From positions 124,001-188,000 of the forward strand of contig JAPYPR010000004.1 of NCBI GenBank assembly GCA_029937545.1: a DNA stretch of 64,000 nt, read 5' to 3'. The DNA comes from Erythrobacter sp. GTDB taxonomy: Bacteria; Pseudomonadota; Alphaproteobacteria; Sphingomonadales; Sphingomonadaceae. The translations under genes were made by a program, and so were the position numbers. Each line of letters begins with the position of its first letter. Within the stretch, counting starts at the first letter, position 1. The notes under the pieces were generated by a model. It was not told the DNA's origin and did not search any database. It was given only the letters and a program-made list of their open reading frames with translations. Below, in pieces: positions 58,594-64,000 of the stretch.

Positions 58594-59490
58594 ATGACAG
58601 GGACCAACAATCGAAATCAGGAGATCGGGAAGCGATCGCCAAGACTTGAACAACTTCTCCAAGAACTAAACAGCCCGCTCGACCAGAGCGACTGGGAGAA
58701 GCGGTCTACCACGCGAAATTCCGGTGCGCCGGACAGATCCAGCAATCCGGTCAAGCGATTGCTATCGAAACGTCGGCACCGTAGCGACCTGAAGCGTGCC
58801 AGACGCGCAGCGCAAAAGGCGTTCGGCGTCAAACCACGCCATTCCGCGCGGCGACGGGCAACACTGATGCTGACAGCAGGAGCGGTCGGTCTCACGGCGT
58901 TCACTGGACCACAGTCGGGTACAAAGCAAAAGACGCCTGTCGTCGCAACCTCTTTCGACGCCGACGGCGTCGAGGTGCGGAAGCCTGCAGCGCTTCTCAA
59001 GGCGAGTGGGGACTTCAAACAAGCCCTCATCCAAGAGGAGGGCGTGCGGTATACCGTGTATCGCGATGTTGCCGGATATCCCACTGTAGGGGTCGGTCAC
59101 CTGGTTGAACCCGAGGACAATCTGAGGGTCGGAGACACTATCAGCGAAGAGCGCGCGATGGCTTTTCTGACAGCGGATCTTGAGGAAGCTGAGCGCGGTG
59201 TACGCCAGCTTGCCGGTGCCCTTCTCCTTTATCAGCATGAATTCGATGCGCTTGTGGACCTCGTCTACAACGTCGGCATCGGCAATGTCTCGCCGGAACG
59301 CAGCCCGAGGTTGAACGCGGCGATCGATTCCGGAGATTACGACGCAGTGGCCTCGCAGCTTGACTATACCCATGCCGGGGGCGCCGTCGCGAGAGGGTTG
59401 CAAATTAGGTCCGAACGACGCGCCGCGATATTTGCGGAGGCCGACTATGAAGATCCGCGCGAGATTGGTAACGCCAGCGCCAACGCCTGA
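58594..59490 (+). CDS. GH24 lysozyme (phage T4-type endolysin-like) with membrane anchor
   Basis: 298 aa. Residues 1-85 are hydrophilic and basic (RSDLKRARRAAQKAFGVKPR), followed by one hydrophobic segment (TLMLTAGAVGLTAFTG, about 90-105). From 135 on is GH24: ALIQEEGVRYTVYRDVAGYP with catalytic Glu149 and Asp158, TVGVGHLV, DALVDLVYNVGIGNVS. The long N-terminal extension is unusual for endolysins; it suggests an inner-membrane anchored peptidoglycan hydrolase. No other phage gene is adjacent. Confidence 0.85.
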   Translation: MTGTNNRNQEIGKRSPRLEQLLQELNSPLDQSDWEKRSTTRNSGAPDRSSNPVKRLLSKRRHRSDLKRARRAAQKAFGVKPRHSARRRATLMLTAGAVGLTAFTGPQSGTKQKTPVVATSFDADGVEVRKPAALLKASGDFKQALIQEEGVRYTVYRDVAGYPTVGVGHLVEPEDNLRVGDTISEERAMAFLTADLEEAERGVRQLAGALLLYQHEFDALVDLVYNVGIGNVSPERSPRLNAAIDSGDYDAVASQLDYTHAGGAVARGLQIRSERRAAIFAEADYEDPREIGNASANA

Positions 59491-59592
59491 TCACATGCTG
59501 CCGCTTCGCCGATCCATCGAGTTGGCATTACCGAATTGCACAACTCCGCGGAAGAATCAGGGCAAATCCCGGTCGATCATTTACGCAGCCGC

Positions 59593-60138
59593 ATGACCCA
59601 CCGCCTGTTCATTGCGCTGCGTCCGCCGCCCCATATCCGTGACAGGCTGATCGACTGCATGGACGCCGTGACAGGCGCACGTTGGCAGGATGACGACCAG
59701 TTGCACCTGACGCTGCGGTATGTCGGGGAAGTCGACAGGCATCGCGCGAACGATCTGGCCGAAGCACTGGGCGCCTTGCGCATGCCGTCTTGCGAGATCG
59801 AGCTGACTGGTACGGGCGTTTTCGAACGCAAGGGCAGGCCGCACCTGCTCTGGGCAGGCGTCGCGCCGAACGAGACTCTCGTGCGTCTGCAGAAGAAGAT
59901 CGAACGGATTTGCCAGAGCATGGGCATCGAGGCCTTACACCGCAAGTTCATGCCCCATGTCACCTTGGCTCGGCTCAATTCGTCCAGCGGTCCGGTCGGC
60001 GCGTTCCTGGCCACCACTGCATCGGCCCGCTTCGGAAGCTGGAAGGCGACTTCTTTCGGTCTGTTCGAGAGCCATTTGCGTGAGCAAGGATCGCTCTACG
60101 TCGAGATCGTCGAATATCCGCTCGCTACGGCAGCATGA
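59593..60138 (+). CDS. thpR: RNA 2',3'-cyclic phosphodiesterase ThpR
   Basis: 181 aa two-H phosphoesterase. MTHRLFIALRPPPHIRDRLI at the start, HLTLRYVGEVDRHRAND and FMPHVTLARLNSSSG give the two HxTx motifs (HLTL, HVTL). Size is typical. Formerly called 2'-5' RNA ligase. ATG 59593 gives the family start; the frame upstream lacks homology. Confidence 0.93.
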   Translation: MTHRLFIALRPPPHIRDRLIDCMDAVTGARWQDDDQLHLTLRYVGEVDRHRANDLAEALGALRMPSCEIELTGTGVFERKGRPHLLWAGVAPNETLVRLQKKIERICQSMGIEALHRKFMPHVTLARLNSSSGPVGAFLATTASARFGSWKATSFGLFESHLREQGSLYVEIVEYPLATAA

Positions 60139-60303
60139 GCCATTCGGGAACACGCAAGGCCCGATGCCGTTCGATAAAGCGTGCACAAGCGCCGACCGGC
60201 GACGTGAGTTCGCTTGCTCCAAGCTACGCAATCCGGTCCAAGCGCATATCGCAATTCTATCTATCCGGTCAGGTACCGCCCTGTCCGGTCCAAGGGAGAT
60301 CAT

Positions 60304-62559
60304 ATGAAGGCCCAGATCCTGGCCACCGCCGCCCTCGCCGCACTCGCCGCAGGCTGCACCACCACCCCCGGAGGAGAGATCGAGACAATGGCCGAAGCCA
60401 ATGAAGTCCCGCAGGCCACCGGCTATTTCGCCAGCGAAAGCACGCTACCGTTCAAGGCACCCGATTTCACGAAGATTTCGGAAGACGATTATATGCCGGC
60501 CTTCGAGCAGGGCATGGCAATCCACAAGGCCGAAATCCAGGCGATCATCGACAATCCCGCTCCGCCGACCTTCGAGAATACGATCGTCGCGCTCGAAAAA
60601 TCCGGCCGAATGCTCAGCCGCGTTGCGACCGTATTCTTCGCGCTGACCGGATCGAACACGACCGACCGGCTGGATGAGATCAACACCGAAGTCAGCCCCA
60701 TGCTGACTGCCCATTCCGACAGCATCACGCTCAATCCCGAGCTCTTCGCCCGCGTGAAGGCGGTGTACGACAATCGCGCCGCGATGACGATGACGCCGGA
60801 AGACGCCAAGCTGCTCGAGGACACGTACGAAGGTATGGTCCATGCCGGCGCCATGCTGACCGACGCTCAGCGTGAGCGGGTGAAGCAGATCAACACGCAG
60901 CTGTCCGAAATCACGACCGAGTTCGGCCAGACCGTTCGCTCTGCCATGAGCGACCAGCCGCTGATCGTCGACACGCGCGACGAACTCGCTGGCCTGTCGG
61001 ATGCAGATATCAAGGCTGCTGCCGAGCTTGCGGCCGAGAAGGGCCAGCCGGGCAAGTACGCTCTCGCCTTGCAGAACACCACGCAACAGCCGCTCCTGCC
61101 GACGCTCGAGAATCGGGCGACGCGCGAGAAGCTGTTCAAGCTGTCCTACCACCGCGCCGACGGTCAGCGCGGGTTCGACACGCGCGACCAGGTCCGCCAG
61201 ATCGCGGCCCTGCGTGCCGAAAAAGCCGCGCTGTTCGGCGAGCCCGACTGGGCGACCTACGCGATGTGGGATCGCATGGCCGAGAAGCCGGAAACCGCGC
61301 TCAATTTCATGGAGCAGATGGTCCCCGCCCTGGCCGCTACCCAGCGGCGCGAAGCTGCCCTGCTGAACACCGCGATCGCAGCCGACGGCGGCAGTTATGA
61401 AGTGCAGCCGTGGGACTGGTATCGCTACGCCAACAAGGTGAAGGCCGAGAACTTCCAGCTCGATGAAGATGCGGTCATGGAATATTTCCAGCTCGACAAG
61501 GTGCTGGAAGACGGCGTGTTCTATGCCGCCAATCAGCTATATGGCCTCAGCTTCGAGAAGCGGACCGACATCCCGGTCTATCACCCGGACGTCACCACAT
61601 ACACGGTGTTCGACCGTGACGGATCGGAGCTCGGTCTGTTCTATTTCGATCCGTTCCAGCGCCCCTCCAAGCGCGGCGGCGCGTGGATGAGCAATTTCGT
61701 CGACCAGAGCGACCTCTGGGGTAACAAGCCCGTCATCTACAATGTGCTGAACATCCCGAAGGCCCCTGCTGGCGAAGTCCAGCTGGTCAGCTTCGATAAC
61801 GTCAACACGCTGTTCCATGAATTCGGCCATGCTCTGCACGGCTTCTTCGCGGACCAGATGTACGAGAGCCTGTCCGGCACCGCGACGGCACGCGACTTCG
61901 TCGAATATCCGAGCCAGGTAAATGAGATGTGGGCGACCTACCCCTCGGTTCTCTCGAACTATGCCAAGCATTACGAGACGGGCGAAACCATCCCCACCGA
62001 AATGATCGACCGGATCGAAGCCGCGTCCAAATTCAACCAGGGCTACGACTTCGGCGAGGTCGTCGCAGCCGCCCTTCTGGACATGAAGTGGAGCGGGCTG
62101 TCGCCGGCAGAAGCCGCCGCCATCGACACGCCGGCCAAGGTCGACGCGTTCGAGCGGCAGGCGCTGGAAGAACTCGGTCTCGAGATCGACCTCGTGCCGC
62201 CGCGCTATCGCAGCAGCTATTTCAACCACATCTTCAGCGGGCCGACCGGTTATTCGGCAGGCTATTACAGCTATCTGTGGACCGAGATGCTCGACCGCGA
62301 CAGCCGCAGGTGGTTCCTCGACAATGGTGGCCTCACCCGCGAGAACGGCGATCACTATCGCGCCACAGTGCTGAGCCGTGGCGGGACGATGGACTATTAC
62401 CAGATGTTCCAGAACTTCATGGGTCGCGCGCCCGAAGTCGGCCCGATGCTCGAAGCGCGCGGGCTGATGCCGGGCGACGAAGCGGCCGATAGCGAGGTAG
62501 CGGACGATGGTGCCGCGACGATCGGCGACAGCGGAGCGACTTTGCCGATCTCCAACTGA
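60304..62559 (+). CDS. M3-family zinc metallopeptidase (peptidyl-dipeptidase Dcp-like), lipoprotein
   Basis: 751 aa. ATG 60304 gives MKAQILATAALAALAAGCTT, a lipoprotein signal with Cys18 (LAAGC), so it is exported and lipid-anchored, unlike cytosolic E. coli Dcp. Zn site HEFGHALHGFF with His505, Glu506 and His509. YFDPFQRPSKRGGAWMSNFV and the C-terminal SAGYYSYLWTEMLDRDSRRW match M3. Likely degrades periplasmic oligopeptides. Confidence 0.93.
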   Translation: MKAQILATAALAALAAGCTTTPGGEIETMAEANEVPQATGYFASESTLPFKAPDFTKISEDDYMPAFEQGMAIHKAEIQAIIDNPAPPTFENTIVALEKSGRMLSRVATVFFALTGSNTTDRLDEINTEVSPMLTAHSDSITLNPELFARVKAVYDNRAAMTMTPEDAKLLEDTYEGMVHAGAMLTDAQRERVKQINTQLSEITTEFGQTVRSAMSDQPLIVDTRDELAGLSDADIKAAAELAAEKGQPGKYALALQNTTQQPLLPTLENRATREKLFKLSYHRADGQRGFDTRDQVRQIAALRAEKAALFGEPDWATYAMWDRMAEKPETALNFMEQMVPALAATQRREAALLNTAIAADGGSYEVQPWDWYRYANKVKAENFQLDEDAVMEYFQLDKVLEDGVFYAANQLYGLSFEKRTDIPVYHPDVTTYTVFDRDGSELGLFYFDPFQRPSKRGGAWMSNFVDQSDLWGNKPVIYNVLNIPKAPAGEVQLVSFDNVNTLFHEFGHALHGFFADQMYESLSGTATARDFVEYPSQVNEMWATYPSVLSNYAKHYETGETIPTEMIDRIEAASKFNQGYDFGEVVAAALLDMKWSGLSPAEAAAIDTPAKVDAFERQALEELGLEIDLVPPRYRSSYFNHIFSGPTGYSAGYYSYLWTEMLDRDSRRWFLDNGGLTRENGDHYRATVLSRGGTMDYYQMFQNFMGRAPEVGPMLEARGLMPGDEAADSEVADDGAATIGDSGATLPISN

Positions 62560-62580
62560 TCGATCTGGCTAGCTAACTAT

Positions 62581-62614
62581 AGAGGCCGGAGCCCCGTGGC
62601 ACCGGCCTCTTTTT
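62581..62614 (+). terminator. Rho-independent terminator of the M3 peptidase
   Basis: 9-bp stem AGAGGCCGG (62581-62589) / CCGGCCTCT (62602-62610), 12-base loop, followed by four more T. Confidence 0.9.
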
Positions 62615-62675
62615 CGTCGCGAGGTTAACCCGTTCGCAACCGTGCGAGCCTATTCGTACCGAAGGGACGGTTAGC

Positions 62676-63875
62676 GTGACGGTGAACACACTCAAGGATC
62701 AGCACGGGCTAGGCGTGTGTGTTACGCGCGATGCCGCCTGGGCAGCGGAAGTCCGCCGCAAAATCATATCCGGACTAGCGGATCGCGAGGCGCATTCACT
62801 ACCGGCGAACCTCGTCGGCTGGTCTCTCTGCCTGGTTATTGCCACGATTATCGGTCCCGATATCATGCTGATCATCGCTCTGCTCTTCAGGCCGGTTTCG
62901 ATCGGCTTGGTCCGCAGGGCCCACGCCCGCCTTCGCCGAACGCTTGAAGCAGGTGAACCTTTCGAGGCGGCTTTCCGGCTGGCCGGGTTCACCCTTTCCC
63001 TTTCGGGCCTGTCATGGGGACTGCTGACCTTTCCTGTATTCGCTGCACCGACTGTCGAGCCTGCCGGACTGGCGCTGCTGGTGCTGGTTATCACCGGCGT
63101 GTGCATGATCTGCTCGATGGTCGGCCTTGTGCCATGGGTTCTGGTAGGTTTCGCCTGTGCTTTCGCACTCTCGGTTCTCGCTGGCAGCTTCATTGCCAGC
63201 GGTGGATCGCAGCCGGCGCTCACTGCGGCGGTTCTGCTTCCGCTGATCGGCGCGGTTCCGTTCGGGATCGGGCAACGACGGCAGGCTATACGGGCCGCCG
63301 AAGACGCGGTCGACAAGCTGCACCTCCACGAAGAAGTGGCGAGCGCGCTGCACCATGCCGAATATCTCTCGCGCCACGATGCCTTGACCGGCCTCGGCAA
63401 TCGCCGCGCTTTGTTCGAGGACTATGGAGGCCTCACCCAGCCGGACGGCCTGAGAACGATCCTGTCGATCGACCTCGACAATTTCAAATGTGTCAACGAC
63501 ACCTTCGGCCACCAAGCGGGCGACGAAGTGCTCATCGCGGTCGCAGACAGCATCCGGAATGCGATGCGAGGGGCGCGGCAGAAGCGCTACAGCAGCTACC
63601 GGCTAGGCGGAGAGGAATTCGCCATCGTCCTCGAACAGTCGGACGAAAGTGCGGGCCGCGCCTTTGCCGAACAGCTTCGCCAGACGATCGAGAAACTCGT
63701 TCCGGTTCGCGACGTGCCGCATCTGCGCATCTCGGCCTCCTTCGGCGTCATGGGATGGTCGGGCGGACTACCGCTGACCACTGCGTTGGGGCAGGTAGAC
63801 AAACTGCTCTACCTCGCCAAGGAGCAGGGCCGCAATTGCGTGGTTGCCCGCTTCGACAAGCGTGCCGCAGCTTAG
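62676..63875 (+). CDS. Diguanylate cyclase (GGDEF) with membrane sensor
   Basis: 399 aa, GTG start (62676; GTG 62682 possible). About six membrane segments (residues 45-205) then a GGDEF domain: SRHDALTGLGNRRALFEDYG, SIDLDNFKCVNDTFGHQAGD, and GGEEF at residues 311-315 in SYRLGGEEFAIVLE. The A-site is intact (GGEEF), so it should make cyclic di-GMP, which commonly controls exopolysaccharide and adhesin output. No EAL domain. Confidence 0.93.
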   Translation: MTVNTLKDQHGLGVCVTRDAAWAAEVRRKIISGLADREAHSLPANLVGWSLCLVIATIIGPDIMLIIALLFRPVSIGLVRRAHARLRRTLEAGEPFEAAFRLAGFTLSLSGLSWGLLTFPVFAAPTVEPAGLALLVLVITGVCMICSMVGLVPWVLVGFACAFALSVLAGSFIASGGSQPALTAAVLLPLIGAVPFGIGQRRQAIRAAEDAVDKLHLHEEVASALHHAEYLSRHDALTGLGNRRALFEDYGGLTQPDGLRTILSIDLDNFKCVNDTFGHQAGDEVLIAVADSIRNAMRGARQKRYSSYRLGGEEFAIVLEQSDESAGRAFAEQLRQTIEKLVPVRDVPHLRISASFGVMGWSGGLPLTTALGQVDKLLYLAKEQGRNCVVARFDKRAAA

Positions 63876-64000
63876 GCAGCCTTCGCTACACCGCGCCACG
63901 CCAGCGAGTTGTGATTAAGCTCGGCCAGATCCTTGGTGCTCGCAATCGCCGAGCGACCCAGCGCTATAGCTTTCTCCAGCACTGCATCCTCGGCGTTGCG
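63872..64000 (-). CDS. C-terminal fragment of an unknown minus-strand protein
   Basis: The last 42 codons, RNAEDAVLEKAIALGRSAIA then STKDLAELNHNSLAWRGVAK and AA, ending at TAA 63872-63874. It overlaps the diguanylate cyclase stop. The composition is coding-like (helical, no low complexity), but too short to assign a family. Confidence 0.6.
   Translation of the reverse strand, partial: RNAEDAVLEKAIALGRSAIASTKDLAELNHNSLAWRGVAKAA

Noticed and set aside
58594-59490. Prophage remnant based on the lysozyme
   Set aside because: No holin, structural, integrase or terminase genes nearby; composition matches the surroundings.

Overview
The window looks like chromosomal DNA of an alphaproteobacterium of the Sphingomonadales, most likely Erythrobacteraceae (Erythrobacter, Qipengyuania or Altererythrobacter type). 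The reasons are high GC, CckA-family cell-cycle kinase signatures, a GAACN7GAAC LexA box at recA, a eukaryote-like type II isocitrate dehydrogenase, and small gene families I associate with these genera. The placement is by recognition, not by a search. I saw no rRNA, tRNA, CRISPR array, integrase or transposase.

Layout. (1) 1-10860, minus strand: an exopolysaccharide / O-antigen type locus with a polyprenyl-phosphate sugar-1-phosphate transferase, a small Asp-tailed membrane protein, an O-antigen ligase/polymerase, a Wza-like export lipoprotein, a Wzc-like BY-kinase, a hypothetical protein, rmlC-rmlB-rmlD-rmlA (dTDP-L-rhamnose) and the start of a membrane protein. Most genes are joined by 4-base stop/start overlaps. 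(2) 11107-16147, plus strand: icd, a GNAT-nitrilase fusion, a CPA2 K+/H+ antiporter and a small protein. (3) 16204-27960, minus strand: alaS, UDP-glucuronate epimerase and ugd (more sugar nucleotides), a GST, recA with its SOS box, cckA coupled to a DUF2062 gene, smpB and dapA. (4) 28054-39758, mostly plus strand: a soluble lytic transglycosylase, greB, an outer-membrane barrel protein, rlmN, an IspZ-like membrane protein, a methyltransferase, a MOSC protein, a glycine-zipper protein, a pteridine-reductase-like SDR coupled to a cytochrome b / YedY-like molybdoenzyme pair, and cyclopropane fatty acid synthase. (5) 39759-48146: an accessory stretch around argG and rlpA. It holds a probable structured non-coding RNA, a dispersed palindrome, a duplicated promoter/repeat cassette, and an AT-richer three-gene operon encoding an AvcD-type anti-phage dCTP/dCMP deaminase with two unknown partners. 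That operon ends against a diverged duplicate of the 3' end of uvrA. (6) 48147-64000: uvrA, a FixJ-like regulator, an RTX protein, a LuxR-like regulator, a second RTX protein, a GH24 lysozyme, ThpR, an M3 peptidase lipoprotein, a diguanylate cyclase and the end of an unknown gene.

How it works together. Regions 1 and 3 make rhamnose and glucuronate/galacturonate donors and assemble and export a surface polysaccharide. Region 5 is the accessory or defence part. Region 6 pairs two secreted Ca2+-binding RTX proteins with two regulators, but no type I secretion genes lie in the window. The most unusual items are the AvcD operon with its uvrA scar, the UUCG-hairpin GGA-rich RNA candidate after argG, and the duplicated promoter cassette.
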